NCBI RefSeq assembly: GCF_024166365.1
Contig: NC_064838.1
Coordinates: 73,052,001-73,116,000 of the forward strand
DNA from: Elephas maximus indicus
Lineage: Eukaryota > Chordata > Mammalia > Proboscidea > Elephantidae
Reading direction: 5' to 3'
Length of the DNA: 64,000 nucleotides
The notes beneath the pieces are model-generated. The model did no database searches. It was not told where the DNA came from and was given only the letters and a program-made list of their open reading frames with translations. How positions within the stretch are numbered: the first letter of the stretch is position 1; the number at the start of each line of letters is the position of its first letter. A program made the position numbers and the translations under genes. Below, in pieces: positions 1-11,181 of this stretch.

Positions 1-900
1 GGGTACAACAACAGGCTCTCCATGACCAAGTTGAGCAGACAGAGAGCTTGCTGGAAGATCAGATACTCTTCCTCGGCCAACACCATAATGGGCTCCTGGA
101 CCACCTCGTGGAGTTGATCATGCTCCTGAACTAACACTGGACCTCCATAGAGCACCATCACCAGCTGCATCACTGGTACCAGATTGACAGCTGTCTGGAA
201 GGTCTGATTCTTATCCTGGGCTACATCCAGAACTGCCTCCTGGACCACCGGCTGATGTCAATCCTATTCCTGCTGCTACACCAACACCAGAGCTCGCTAT
301 AGCTCACCACCCTCCATCTCCAGCTCTGGCCTGGGCACCAGGAGGACAGCCGGCTGGATGAGCTGGATTCCAACCCTTCACGACCTCCTGAAATAGTTCC
401 TCTATCACCTGCTGATGTTGATCCCGCTCCTGCACCAACACCAGAGCTCCTTAGAGCACCGGTTATTCCACAATCAGCTCCAGCAGTGACACTAGACAAA
501 GAGCAAGCTGAAGCATCGGATTCCTATCCTGGGCCACCTTCAGAAGTGGCTTCCATAGCACCAGCTGATGTCCATTCTGATCCTGGACCAACACGAACTT
601 GTTGAAGCCACAGGTCCTCCTTCTCCAGCTTCATCACCAACACCAGATGAAGGGCCAGCTGGAGGGACGGATTTCCATCCTGGGCCACTTCCAACTGGCT
701 CCCAGACTAACAGCTGATTTGATCCAGCTCCTGTTCCAACAGTGGAGCCCCATATACCATTAAGTCCTCCATCTCCAGCACTGTCTGGGGCACCAGAGGC
801 TGAGCTAGTTGCCACACCTCCTCCACAGCAGCTCCATATTGACAGCCAGGGAACATCTGCTCCAGAAGCAGACCCTTACTTCTCCTCACCTGAGTGGGTA
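1..900 (+). repeat. Degenerate proline-rich tandem repeat, about 150 bp period
   Basis: At least four related units start near 208, 365, 520 and 669, spaced 149-157 bp apart. Each opens with a gattc-type block that often continues atcctgggccacct, and most then carry a block like gctgatgttgatcc and caacaccagagctc. A period near 150 bp is near 50 codons, and the best plus-strand frame reads Pro/Ala-rich text such as PADVNPIPAATPTPEL, but stops interrupt it. It looks like a decayed coding minisatellite or the Pro-rich linker of a pseudogene. I do not recognise the parent protein, and a non-coding minisatellite is equally possible. Confidence 0.5.
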
Positions 901-1095
901 GTTTTTGGGTTTTGTTGCAGTATTTTTCAAGCTCAATTTATTCTGTATAGTTTACAGTATTTTAACTGGTAGATTGCACATTAAATAGAGTTTTGTTTTA
1001 ATAGATTTCAAATGTGTAATATAATGGCTTTATGTACTTTCACAATCCTATTCACTAACACCAGCATCTACTTCAGAACATTTTCGTCACCACTG

Positions 1096-1280
1096 TGATG
1101 GTTAATGTTACGTGTCGACTTGAGTAGGCCATGATTCTTAGAGTGTTGGCAGACATTATGAAATCACACTCCATTTTATGATCTGATGTGAACAGCCAAT
1201 CAGTTAGAAGAGGCATTCCCTTGGGAACGTGGCCTGCAAATTAATACATTTCCTGGGGTATGCAGCCATAAATCTGGCCA
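1096..1280 (+). mobile_element. LTR fragment, related to the 9331 LTR family
   Basis: The block begins TGTGATGG and contains a gtcgacttgagtaggccatg segment close to the tcaacttggctaggccatg segment of the LTRs at 9331 and 38666. A later part, cattttatgatctgatgtg, matches the corresponding part of the copy at 24399-26030. It lies directly upstream of the pol relic, so it could be the 5' LTR edge of the same provirus or an independent fragment. The 3' boundary is uncertain. Confidence 0.4.
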
Positions 1281-1289
1281 ATGCGTTTT

Positions 1290-2880
1290 TCTCCATCCCT
1301 GTTTTGAAGGACCACCAGAATCAGTTTGCCTTCAGATGATAAGGCCAGCAATACACCTTCACTGCTTTATCTCAGAAGTATATCAACTCTCTAGCCTTAT
1401 GTCATAATTTAATCAACAGGGACCTTAATCACCCTTCCTTTCCACAATACATCACACTGGTCCATTGCGTTGATGACATTATGTTGATTGGACTTAGTAA
1501 GCAAGAATTGTCAATGACTCTAGAGTTACTGGTAGAACATTTGCACGCTAAACCAAAAAACCAAACCCAGTGCCGTCGAGTCGATTCCGACTCCTAGCTT
1601 GCTAGAGGGTGGGAACTATTTCCCCCAAAATCAGATGTCTTCCACCTCAGTGAACTTCTAGGGCTCCAGTGGTGTGGGTATGTCAAGATGTTCCTTGTAA
1701 AGTGAAGGATAAGTTCATGTATCTGGCCCCTCCTACAACTAAAAAGGAAGCACAAAGCCTGCTGAACGTCATCGTATTTTGGAAGCAACATACCCCTCAT
1801 TTGTGTGTGCTACGCCAGCCTATTTATCAAGTGATTTGAAAGACTGCTAGTTTTGAGTGGGGCCCAGAACAAGAGAAGGCCTTGCAACAGGTTCAGACTG
1901 ACGTGCAAGCTATTTTGCCAGTTGAGCCATATGATCCAGCTGATCCAGTGATGTTTGTAGGGTCCGTTGCAAATAAAGATGTTATTTGGGGTCTTTGGCA
2001 GGCTCCTATTGGTGAATCACAGTGCAGATCTTTAGGATTTTGGAGCAAAGCGCTGCCATCCTCCACAGATAACTACTCTCCTTTTGCAAAACAGCTTTTG
2101 TCTTGTTACTGGGTCTTAGTAGAGACTGAACTCTTAACTATGGGCCACCAAATCACCGAGTGACCTGCGTCGCCCATCATGAATTGGGTGTTGTCTGACC
2201 CATAGAGCCATAACGTTGGATGTGCACAGCAGCAGTCTATCATTAAATGAAGAGGTATATATGATACAGGGCCTGAGCATGACCTGAACACTCAAGTAAT
2301 TTGCATAAGGAAATGGCCCAAATGCTCATGGTCCCCACTCCTGTCACATTACCTGCCCTCTCCCAGTTTGCACCTATGGCCGCATTGGGAGTGCCTCATG
2401 ATCAGTTGCCTGAGGAAGAGAAAATTCGTGCCTGCTCTATTGACGGTTCTGTGTGATATGCAGGCACCACTTGAACGTGCACAGTGGCAGCACTGCAGCC
2501 CATTTCTGGGACTTCTGAAGGACAGTGGTGAAGGGATATGTTCCCAATGGCAGAACTTCAAGCAGTTCACTCTGCTTGGAAGGAAAAATGGCCAGATATG
2601 CAGCTGTACACTGATTCATGGGCTGTGGACAATGGTTTGGCTGGATAGCCAAGGACTTGGAAGGAACATGATAGAGGAATTGGAGCCAAGGAGGTAGGGG
2701 AAAGTGGTTTGTGATAGACATCTCCAAATGGGCCAAAGAACTCACATTAATGAATGGTGACTCCTTGTCTTTTACCAGGGACCCCTGTTTCTGCATTGGG
2801 CCTTTAGGGCAGACAAAAACCATTATTGCCCTAAGCACCATTGTGGATTAAAATTATCATTGTTGGGTGTTTCATCCTGT
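1290..2880 (+). pseudogene. Endogenous retrovirus pol relic (RT and RNase H region), broken
   Basis: Plus-strand translation in several frames gives retroviral polymerase-like text. A VDD catalytic box (VDDIMLIG) is readable at 1469-1492, RT connection-like sequence follows, and an RNase H-like TDSWAV segment is near 2608-2625. The longest open stretch is 93 codons at 1882-2163. Frames shift and stop repeatedly, and an antisense SINE tail is inserted near 1551-1600. No gag or env was recognised. This is an inactive fossil, and its ERV class is not firmly assigned. Confidence 0.7.
1551..1600 (-). mobile_element. AfroSINE 3'-end fragment
   Basis: The sequence aaccaaacccagtgccgtcg followed by agtcgattccgactc is the reverse complement of the conserved SINE/RTE-type tail. 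The fragment sits inside the retroviral pol relic and lacks the tRNA-like head, so it is 5'-truncated. It shows that the SINE arrived after the provirus. Confidence 0.75.
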
Positions 2881-2934
2881 GATCTGCTGAACTGGAATAA
2901 TGAGGAGAGGCATAGTAATATGTGTAGGGCCTTT

Positions 2935-3075
2935 CCCACTTATTAGCTGTGAGATCTTCAGCAAATTACTGCCCCTCTCTGACCCTAGGTTTCCTCAGCT
3001 TTACAATGGGAGTAATACTGTCTTCCTCACAGCAAATGGCCCGTGGTGAGGGTGAGTCTTGAAGGTGATTAGACA
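2935..3075 (+). mobile_element. MIR fragment
   Basis: The core ttagctgtgagatcttcagc followed by tttcctcagctttacaatgg is the conserved MIR core (tRNA-derived, ancient mammalian SINE). The copy is truncated at both ends and is followed by unassigned DNA. Confidence 0.7.
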
Positions 3076-3554
3076 CAAATGTTGGACTTTCAGATATTCC
3101 CAGAAAGTGGACAAGGCTTGAGGGCTTCTCTTTAGGGCCTGACTGAGACATATTCATCTTACCTCAAATAATAAAAAGAGAGCAAGAGTGAGTCAGGAAG
3201 TGAAAAATACAAGTCAGAGACAATTTACATAATATGTGGTCCTGGCATTAATCTCCAATCCCTACTAACTAAGAATCAAGGGACTCCTCATCTGGGTGTG
3301 GCAAGGACTTCTCTGTCCTGGTCCAATCTTTTCTTCTATCACCAGGTTCTGCAGTCCTCACTGGTCCTCCTTTGTGTGCCATGCTGTTCCACATCAAGCT
3401 TTCAGGCATTAGGAAAGGTGCTTTCTTAAATACAAGTTCTTTGTCTGTTTTGGCTTTTACACTGAGATACCAGAGAATTCTCATTCTTTTCCAGCCTGAA
3501 GGTACAGAGCTTCATCAGCTGTGTTCACATAGCTTTAAGGTCCCTGGGTGGCTA
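3076..3554. other. No recognised element
   Basis: I see no open frame with recognisable protein character and no clear repeat signature. It could include internal sequence of the reverse-strand LTR element that follows, but nothing visible proves that. Confidence 0.4.
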
Positions 3555-4262
3555 TGGAAACAGCACGGGGATAGTGAGTGACCTCCTCTAACCTCACAAG
3601 GGGGAAGAGAACCAAGACCAACAGCCCCAGCCTGGCCCCCATGAGGTGGATGCCAAACACACCTCCTCTCTCCACCATCTTCACCAATTCTGACACCAAC
3701 CTTCCCTCGCACAGCACTCTCTACTTCTCTGCTGGGTTCGATAATACATCGCAGTGGCCACATAGAACTCACAGCCCATACTCATTATTATGGGGTTTAT
3801 TAGGGAAGTAACAGGCTACAACTCAGCCCCAGGAACACTCAAGGATACAGTTCTTCCATAGGCCAGTCTCTTCCCAGCCATGCTCACAGGCATACTTCTT
3901 CCTGGCCCTAGGCCTCTGCCCAAAAGCACCCTCTCTTTGTGAGCTGGAAAGCGCAATGCACAGTCTCCCTGCTGCCGCGTCTCTGCTGCTGCTTCTCACT
4001 GCCTTTAGTGTTAAAGTTCTCTCTCTCTGTCTCCTGGTTCCAGGAGCTTCTCTGCATAGGGATCCCAGGTCCAAAGGACATGCTCTCTGCTCCTGGCTAT
4101 TCTTCCTTGATGGTGGTGGGATCTTCTCCTTCCTGCCTCCTTCAAGCCTAGCAGGATGGCAAACCTGACCAATCCCTTTAGTAGGCTGTAATTACCATAT
4201 CTGCACAGTCCCGCCCATCACTCGGGTGGGAGTTGCAAGACCATGGCTAGAAAGGCCATACA
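3555..4262 (-). mobile_element. Probable solo LTR (ERVL-like), reverse strand
   Basis: On the minus strand there is an AATAAA signal (plus-strand tttatt near 3797), followed downstream by a gaattatcgaaccc-like segment (plus-strand gggttcgataat near 3733). That pairing is typical of ERVL-class LTR R/U5 regions. The minus-strand ends could be TG (4262) and CA (3555). I did not find a convincing target duplication, so boundaries are approximate. Confidence 0.45.
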
Positions 4263-4274
4263 AAAGTGATCCAT

Positions 4275-4487
4275 CACACTGCAGTGGTGCAAACATTTTG
4301 CACTGGACTACGACCAAAAGGTTGGGGATTCGAAACCACCCAGCAGTGCCACAGAAGAAAGGCCTGGCAATCTTCTTCCATAAAGATTACAGCCAAGTAA
4401 ACACTATGGAGCTTGATTCTACTCTGTAACAATTCGGGTCCCCATGAGTAGGAACTGATTAACTGCAACAGGTTTTGTTTTGGTTTT
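4275..4487 (+). mobile_element. AfroSINE, variant with long middle segment
   Basis: A diverged tRNA-like head with box-B-like ggttggggattcgaaacc is followed by the middle segment agaaaggcctggcaatcttc and a diverged tail (ccatgagtaggaactgatt). The tail ends in a T-rich run. This is one of the older copies in the window. Confidence 0.75.
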
Positions 4488-5465
4488 CGTATAGCTTTAA
4501 CTTTACCTTTTGCTATTGGGACATTATGGGAATCACGTCTCCTTTTCCAAGTGGGATGTGAAATGCTGCTGCTACCGGGTTCACTGGGAATGGCCTTGTG
4601 CTGACTGCGCTGGCTTCTGCAGGCTCTGATCTGCCTCGCCAGACTATGAGGGGGTTTTAAAGCCTGTGCTGTTAATTGGGTGGCAAAAGATGTAAACAGA
4701 CTACAGAGGCCTCCCCTGTGTCATCATAAGCTGTGGGACAAATTGGATGTTGCACTGGGAAACTTTCCCCTGTTCCCATCCCCCCACTCCCCCCACCAGC
4801 TACAGCTGTCTGAGGTTTTTATTTTTATGGTTTGTTGTTTAACTATTTCATGCCCACTTCTATGCAAGCTGCCTAGGCAGTTCTCCAGCCCACACACTGC
4901 CCAGCTCAGCTGGGGCCCTGAATTCACCCTGGAACCAAGATAGAGCCAGAGAAACTGCCACCATGAGCACAAATTCGTAACACAAAGGTCCCCAGACAGA
5001 CTTCTGTCCCTAAGGCCCCCAGCTGTCTGGGGCTGTTAGCTGAAGCTTGGGGAGTTTTTAAGTTTTAAAACACTTCAATCGCTAATATCAAAAAAGGTGC
5101 TGCTTAAACATATAACGTATACACATGGCAAGGGAAGCAAATTCTGAACATCGGGACTGAGGGTAGTTTTTTTTTTTTTTTAATGTTATGAAGTTTAGCA
5201 AGAAGCACTGTTCTGTTTATGTAAATTTTATATGCACTAATTTTTTTAATATGGAAATTATTATTTTGGGACAAAAAACCTGAGATTCATTGAAGGTAAA
5301 ACACAAATAAGGACAGAAGAAATAATGCAGCAAGACCCCTTAGCAGTTACTTAGCCCGTGTGGTAAAATTAAGGGGGAAGAAGTTCTAATTGTCCCATTC
5401 TGGTTCCAGCTGAGTCCTTCTCAAAGGACTGAGATAAAGTATATGTGTGGGTGGGTTAGAAAAAG
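4488..5465. other. No recognised element
   Basis: This stretch holds a poly-T run near 5167-5181 and otherwise ordinary AT-rich sequence. Short open frames here show no protein family signature. Confidence 0.4.
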
Positions 5466-5627
5466 AGACCAAAAACCTATTGCCATTGAGTCGATTCGGA
5501 CCCATAGCGACCCTATAGGACAGAGTAGAGCTGCCCCATAGGGTTTCCAAGGAGTGGCTGGTGGATTTGAATTGCTGACTTTTTGGTTAGCTTCCAAGCT
5601 GTTAACCACTGCATCACCAGGGCTTTA
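5466..5627 (-). mobile_element. AfroSINE, reverse strand
   Basis: The tail (gccattgagtcgattcggac, reverse orientation) is at the left and the tRNA-like head (ttaaccactgcatcaccagg) at the right. The copy is full length apart from small indels. Confidence 0.9.
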
Positions 5628-5639
5628 CGAAAGAGAAAG

Positions 5640-5965
5640 AGAGAAAATGTAAATTTGAGTGTGCCAGTGTAAGTTGTGTTTGTAATCATGAGTGTAAATG
5701 TGAATGTGTGTGTGCCCATGAATATGAGTGTAACGTATATTTGAATGTGAGCGTAAGCTGTGTGAGAGTGAACAGGCGTGTACAAGTTTGTGAATATGTG
5801 AATGTAAGTACCTGAATGTGTGTGTGTGTGAGTCGCATAAGTGTGAGAGTAGCTATGTGTGAGTAGAAGTTGTCTGGTGTGAATGTGAGTGTTCAAGTCT
5901 GTGTGTAAGTGGGTGTGAGTGTGAATGTGTGTATGAGTTTAAGTTATGTGAGTGTGTGCATTTAC
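5640..5965 (+). repeat. Degenerate GT-rich minisatellite
   Basis: About 325 bp of loosely repeated units of the gtgtgaatgtgagtgtaa type. It abuts the head side of the reverse AfroSINE at 5466. A His/Thr-rich open frame on the other strand is a by-product of the repeat. Confidence 0.8.
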
Positions 5966-6077
5966 TATGCACCCAAAGATGTAACTCTTAGGGATCTCAA
6001 CTTTGAAAAGTCCATTATTTCTGAGCACGAAGACCCCCTTGTACCCAGTGAGGTTAGCTTGGGAGTTGGTAATGGCT

Positions 6078-6277
6078 CTAAGGAGCCCTGGTGGTGCAGT
6101 GTTAAGTGCTCGGCTGCTAACTGAAAGGTTGGTGGTTTGAACCCACCAGCCACTCCACAGGAGAAAGATGTGGCAGTCTGCTTCTGTAAAGATTGCTGCC
6201 TTGGAAATACTACGGGGCAGTTCCACTCTGTCCTACAGGGTCACTGTGAATCGGAATCCACTCAACAGCAACAGATT
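6078..6277 (+). mobile_element. AfroSINE, long variant
   Basis: The head aaggagccctggtggtgcag is followed by box-B-like ggttggtggtttgaaccc, the middle segment gatgtggcagtctgcttctg and the tail gtcactgtgaatcggaatcc. This variant carries an extra 30-35 bp between head and body compared with the short form. Confidence 0.88.
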
Positions 6278-6779
6278 ATAATGTCCATTCAGCCCTATTT
6301 GCCCAGGACAGAACTCATTTATGCCTGTTGTCCTGGCATAACTTTCATTTCTTTGCAGCCGTATTGATTTTTGGTTGAGGTATAACTCACATCGGTAAAG
6401 GACACAACTCTTAAGAGTACAGCCTGATGATCACCCCAGGGAAGTCTCCCAGGGATTCTCATCAGCCCACCTGAAAGAGGGCAGATTTCCTTGCCCAATA
6501 GCATTTTACTTCCCCTGTGGTCTTTGAGGGATACTTTATACATGCTGGAGAATCAAAGGAAATGGACTGCAGCTGTTTGGAAACCAGAGCGGGTTTAAAT
6601 TACATTGCCTTGACTTGATGGGCTTTAAGGATGTGTCAATTCTAGAAGGTGGAAATTATTAGAAACCTTCATAGAAGTTACCATAATTCAAAGCGTCTGA
6701 ACTTCCCTTTACCCCGTCACCACCAGTCCAGCCTTCCCCTGACAAACTTGACTTTGGTTAAAGGAATGAGTCATCCCAC
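6278..6779. other. No recognised element
   Basis: The segment near 6365-6440 (ttgaggtataactcacatcg) is reminiscent of the 3' region of old antisense L1 copies, but it is too diverged to call. The rest shows nothing identifiable. Confidence 0.3.
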
Positions 6780-6789
6780 TGGGAATCAT

Positions 6790-7185
6790 ATAGGAACTGT
6801 GGGAAAGAGTATGGGATTTGGAGTCAGCCAGGCTTAGCTTTGCAACTTGACTCTACTATTTGCTAGCTCTGTGCCTTTGGATACGTTGCTTTAATTTCTC
6901 TGGCCCTCAGTTTCCTAAAGTATAAAAGAGGCGACAGGATTTACTTTGCGGAGTTGGGGTCAGGATGATATTTAATGAATATACAGGGCCTGGCACATGG
7001 GCGGAAACTCTGGTGGTGTAGTGGTTAAGTGCTACAGCTGCTAACCAAATGGTCAACAGTTTGAATCTGCCAGGCACTCCTTGGAAACTCTATTGGACAG
7101 TTCTACTCTGTCCTACAGGGTCGCTAAGAGTCGGAATCGACTTGACGGCACTGGGTTTGGTTTTTTGGTTTGGCACATGGGTACC
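6790..7185 (+). mobile_element. MIR, interrupted by an AfroSINE
   Basis: The MIR core (ctatttgctagctctgtgcc, then ctcagtttcctaaagtataa) runs to cagggcctggcacatggg at 6984-7001, where a SINE is inserted. MIR-like sequence resumes after the duplicated target at 7171. Confidence 0.75.
7002..7170 (+). mobile_element. AfroSINE with perfect 11-bp TSD
   Basis: A complete short-form copy from ggaaactctggtggtgtag to the tail ggtttggttttttggtt. The target tggcacatggg is duplicated exactly at 6991-7001 and 7171-7181. The host sequence is a MIR, so this insertion is younger than the MIR. Confidence 0.95.
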
Positions 7186-8268
7186 AAGTAGATGATAGCT
7201 AAGATTTAAGTCAGATTTAAGGATCAGAATAAAAGCAAAGTGTGGCAGATTATGTTTTCCAAAATTGGCTGCAGCACTATTTCCAGTCTTGCTCACTCTT
7301 CCAGAATTTTGCTCCTCCCTATCAAGAGGCAGGGTTTATTTCCCCTCCCTGTGAACTTGAACAAGACTTTGTGACTGCTTCAATAAACAAATGATGTGGC
7401 AGAAGCAATGTTACATGATTTCAGAGGCTAGATCAAAAAGGACAATACAGCTTTTGCCTAGTCCTCTCTCTCTATCAAGATGCTTACCCTTGGAACTCAG
7501 CCACCATGCTATGAGGAAGCCCATACTAGCCTACATAGAAAGATGACATGGAGAGGCCCACACGAAGAGGAACAGAGGCCCCCAGCCAATAGCCATTATC
7601 AACCATCAGACTTCTGAGTGAAGGAGCCTTTAGATGATCTCAGCTCTCAGTCAATGAGCCTTCCAACTGAGGTCCGAGAAATTGTGAAGCAAGTACAAGA
7701 CATCCCTGCTGTGTGCTGCTCAAATTCCTGACCCACAGGATCCATGAGCGTAAAAAATGGTTGTATTAGCTATGAATTTTTGAGGTAAATTTTTAACGGG
7801 GGTAGTAATTAGAATTCAGCGTAATAAAGGTGTTTCAGATGGGGTTGACATTTCTCTCATACATCTGCATCAGGCTGTTTGCTTTCATTCATTCCAAAAT
7901 CAAAGGTTAAGAGCCTATTTTACATATTTGTCCTGTTGCTTATGTTTGTAATCCAGTATAGAGATTTCTTCTCACAAAATTAATTGGTTCTATACTCAAA
8001 CCCAACGTGGTCTTCTACATCCAATCTCCTACAGCCCTGTGTATTACTTAATATTGTCCATTGACTAGCCTGTGGGAGGTGGAACTATAAAATAATGTAA
8101 CCATTGTATAACCAAAGATGTGTGAAGTTGTATATCCAAATTGCTGCTATCCCATCTAGACAGCAGCTGTGGAAGGCTGAATCCTGTTCCTTTGTTTTCC
8201 ATGCCACAAAGATGGAAACTTCCTCCAGTACTATGAATTCATGAGGAAGGAGAGAATTACAGTAAACC
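7182..8268. other. No recognised element
   Basis: About 1.1 kb of ordinary sequence. I found no clear repeat core, no coding signature and no simple repeat. Confidence 0.4.
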
Positions 8269-8280
8269 AGCAAGACCTCA

Positions 8281-8489
8281 AGGAGCCCAGGCAACTCAGT
8301 GGTTAAAGCACTCACCTGCTAACTAAAATGTCGGTGGTTTGAACCCACCAGCTGCTCCATGGGAGACAGATGTGGCAGTCCACTTCCGTAAAGATTTACA
8401 GCCTTGGAAACTCTATGGGAGACTTCTATTCCATCCTATAGGGTTGCCATGAATCAAAGTCGACTCAGTCACAGTGGGTTGGTTTGGTT
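8281..8489 (+). mobile_element. AfroSINE long variant with perfect 12-bp TSD
   Basis: The copy includes a diverged head, the middle segment gatgtggcagtccacttccg and a tail ending gttggtttggtt. The target agcaagacctca occurs at 8269-8280 and 8490-8501. Confidence 0.95.
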
Positions 8490-8644
8490 AGCAAGACCTC
8501 AGGTCACAGCCAAGGAAAATTAGGCCAGAAAGCTAAGGCAGCAACAATACCAGTTTTGCAGACGGGTCCAAACCAGAGAGGATGGCATCCACAGGCAGAT
8601 CATGTGCGTGAGAATCACACTATGGTCTAGAGCAGTGGTCACAG

Positions 8645-8795
8645 AAGAGTGTGTAATAGAGCGGCTAGAGCATGAGCTTTGGCTCAAACAAAGCTGGGTT
8701 CAAATCTGGTGTCTCCACATACTGGCTGTGTGACTTTGGGTAGGTTCCTCAATTTTGTCATCTGTAAAATAGTCCCTGCCTCTGGCAGAGGTGAC
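8645..8795 (+). mobile_element. MIR fragment
   Basis: The MIR core is visible as tactggctgtgtgactttgg followed by cctcaattttgtcatctgt. Head and 3' end are diverged. Confidence 0.7.
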
Positions 8796-9244
8796 TAACT
8801 GTTTTCCAAAGATATGCATTCCTCGTATATAGTGTAGTTGTGGCTGGGAAGCGGCTGCCCAGCATCTAAATTGCTGTGTGACTAGACCTGGTAAATGAAA
8901 TACAAGCAGAGGTCACGTCTATCACTTCTATGCTGAGGTGGCTAAGTGCCCAGTGCACATTGCCCACGCTAACTTCCCTTTTCCTGGTGAACCTGGAGGC
9001 CGCGAGTTGAAGACGATGACATCACAAGATAGAGTGAGCCTGGATACCTGCATCACCACTTGGAAGGAACCACTCAACCTAGAACAGGCACACTGCACTT
9101 TGTGTAAGTTACTATGTTAACACACTGAAAATTGGGGATTGTTTGTTACAGCTGCTAGGCTACCCAGACTCATACACTGTTAGATAATTGTTAACTGCAT
9201 AATTGTAGGTAATTAAAAACGATATATATATATTTTTTTTACCA
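8796..9244. other. No recognised element
   Basis: Ordinary sequence ending in a short TA-rich/poly-T tract near 9220-9240. A 60-codon open frame at 8938-9120 has no recognisable protein character. Confidence 0.35.
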
Positions 9245-9890
9245 TCTGTCTTTCCTGCTTGACTGCATGCTCCTTGAGAGCAAGGACTGGACCCTATTCA
9301 CCCAGTGCCTTACACTGTGTCTGGTGCATATGTAATGGATTGAATTGTGTCTCTCCAAAAAATGTGTGTCAACTTGGCTAGGCCATGCTTCCCAGTATGT
9401 TGTGATTGTCCACCCTTTTGTCATTTGTTGTGATTTTCTTATGTGTTGTAAATCCTACCTCTATGATGTTAATGAAGTGGGATTAGTGGAAGTTATGTTA
9501 ATGAGCCAGGACTCAGTCTAAAAGATTAGGCTGTGTCTTAAATCAACCCCTTTTGAGATAGAAAAAAGAGAATCCAGCAGGGAGACATAGGGACCTAATA
9601 CCACCAAGAAACAAGAGGCAGGAGAATAGTGGGTCATTTGGACCAGAGTCCCTGCACTACTGAGAAGATCCTCAGCCAGGGAAGATTGATGATAAGGACC
9701 TTCCCCCAGAGCTGACTGAGAGAAAGCCTCTCCCTGGAGCTGGCACCCTGAGTTTGGACTTCTAGCCTCCTAGACTGTGAGAGAATAAATTTCTCTTTGT
9801 TAAAGCCATCTACTCTTTGTATTTCTGGTATAGCAGTGCTAGATAACTAAGACAACATACAAGGCAGTGAATGAATTTGCAGCTTGATTA
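9245..9890 (+). mobile_element. L2 3' end, split by a solo LTR
   Basis: The sequence gactgcatgctccttgagag followed by caaggactgg matches the conserved L2 3' region. It breaks at 9330 and resumes at 9855 with caaggcagtgaatgaa, the expected L2 terminus. The interruption is the LTR at 9331-9854. Confidence 0.7.
9331..9854 (+). mobile_element. Solo LTR (MaLR/ERVL-like, afrotherian family), 524 bp
   Basis: Starts TGTAATGG and ends in AAGACA, the TG...CA structure of an LTR. Flanking 5-mers are gcata (9326-9330) and acata (9855-9859), a 5-bp duplication with one mismatch. An AATAAA motif lies near the 3' end (gagaataaatttc, about 9781). The same family recurs at 38666-39175 and at 24399-26030. Confidence 0.8.
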
Positions 9891-10720
9891 AGAGAAGAGA
9901 ATTAGAATCTGGGCTCTTTAACAAAAGGGGAAAGGAAAGGTTGATGTTTAAAAAAAAAAAACTTCATTACTGAAAGTAGTTATTTAAACACTTGCCAGAA
10001 GTACCAAAAAAAAAAAAAAAAATCCACTTAGCAGTGAAGTTATGATTGCCAATTGGCACTTTGATGCCAAGTGCAACTGGTGGAATGAATTTTCCCAATA
10101 GAAAGTTTTGGAAACCAAGGTTTTCTATGATTGTCTTTGAAGTTCTACAAAGCTTTTCAAGGTTAATTAAAAGGTTGGCTTAATCACTGGTTCCTGCTTT
10201 CAGCAGATGAAATGGAGTCATTTCACATGTGTAATGTAATTATAATTACATTGTGTAATTGTAAAACAATTGTGTAAATGCAAACTTGGTAGCAAGAATT
10301 GTACCTGAAAATGATACCTTATTGGTAACATCTCGGTTTTCCCTTTGAATTATCAATGTGAATAAACATAACTTGCATTTATACAGCACTTTCTTTTTAT
10401 CATTCCCGTGTGTTTTCATAACAATCCTGAGAGTTAGGACACATTTTATTGTCATTATTTCAAGATGGAAAATCCATGAAATAAAGAGAGTTGTGATTTG
10501 GCCACATCTCATGGCTCATGTGAGAATCAGAAGCCAGGTCTCCTGCCTCTCAGCATAGGCCTTTTTCCCCACCAGACCTCCCAGGTCGATATGTGTTCAA
10601 AGTGGACGATAAGCCAGTAGGAACCAAATGAGACAATTTTTGAGTCCAGTCTGGACAAGGTCTCATGTTTGGGTCTCTCATTGAATAAAAACCTAAACTT
10701 GGACATGGGCCTATAGTCCA
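9891..10720. other. No recognised element; two poly-A tracts
   Basis: Poly-A runs occur near 9950-9960 and 10005-10021. Otherwise I see no identifiable repeat or coding signal. Confidence 0.35.
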
Positions 10721-10731
10721 ACAACAGCCCA

Positions 10732-10899
10732 AAAACCAAAACCAAATCCGTTGCCCTTGAGTCAGTTCCGACTCATAGCGACCCTATAGGTCAGAGTAGA
10801 ACTGCTCCATAGTTTCCAAGGAGCGCCTGGTGGATTTGAACTGCCGACCTTTTGGTTAGCAGCTGTAGCACTTAACCACTACGCCACCAGGGATTCCAA
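10732..10899 (-). mobile_element. AfroSINE, reverse, perfect 11-bp TSD
   Basis: The tail side is at the left (gttgcccttgagtcagttcc) and the tRNA-like head at the right (ttaaccactacgccaccagg). The target acaacagccca occurs at 10721-10731 and 10900-10910. Confidence 0.95.
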
Positions 10900-10998
10900 A
10901 CAACAGCCCAGCTAGGGAGAAATAATCTAAATATGTGGCCAGTTAAAAAGCTAAATAAAATATTCATCCCTTTTCGTAGCAGAATATAGAGCATCGGA

Positions 10999-11170
10999 CC
11001 AAGAAAAAAAAAAAAAGCCGTTGCCGTCAAGTAGAGTCCGACTCATAGCGAACCTATAGGACAGAGTAGAGCTGCCCCACAGAGTTTACAAGGAGCACCT
11101 GGTGGATTCGAACTGCCGACCTTTTGGTTAGCAGCCGTAGCACTTCATCACTACGCCATCAGGGTTTTCC
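10999..11170 (-). mobile_element. AfroSINE, reverse, 11-bp TSD with one mismatch
   Basis: Complete copy, preceded at the left by the complementary A-run. Targets are agagcatcgga (10988-10998) and agagcatagga (11171-11181). It lies only 100 bp from the previous reverse SINE and points the same way. Confidence 0.93.
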
Positions 11171-11181
11171 AGAGCATAGGA

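Noticed and set aside
1469-2697. Active retroviral polymerase
   Set aside because: Multiple stops and frameshifts plus a SINE insertion; only a relic.
5513-5896. 127-codon His/Thr-rich open frame on the minus strand
   Set aside because: It is the antisense of a GT-rich degenerate minisatellite and an AfroSINE.
7002-7080. tRNA genes in AfroSINE heads
   Set aside because: A and B boxes resemble tRNA promoters but the cloverleaf is degraded and the unit is repeated throughout the window with SINE tails.
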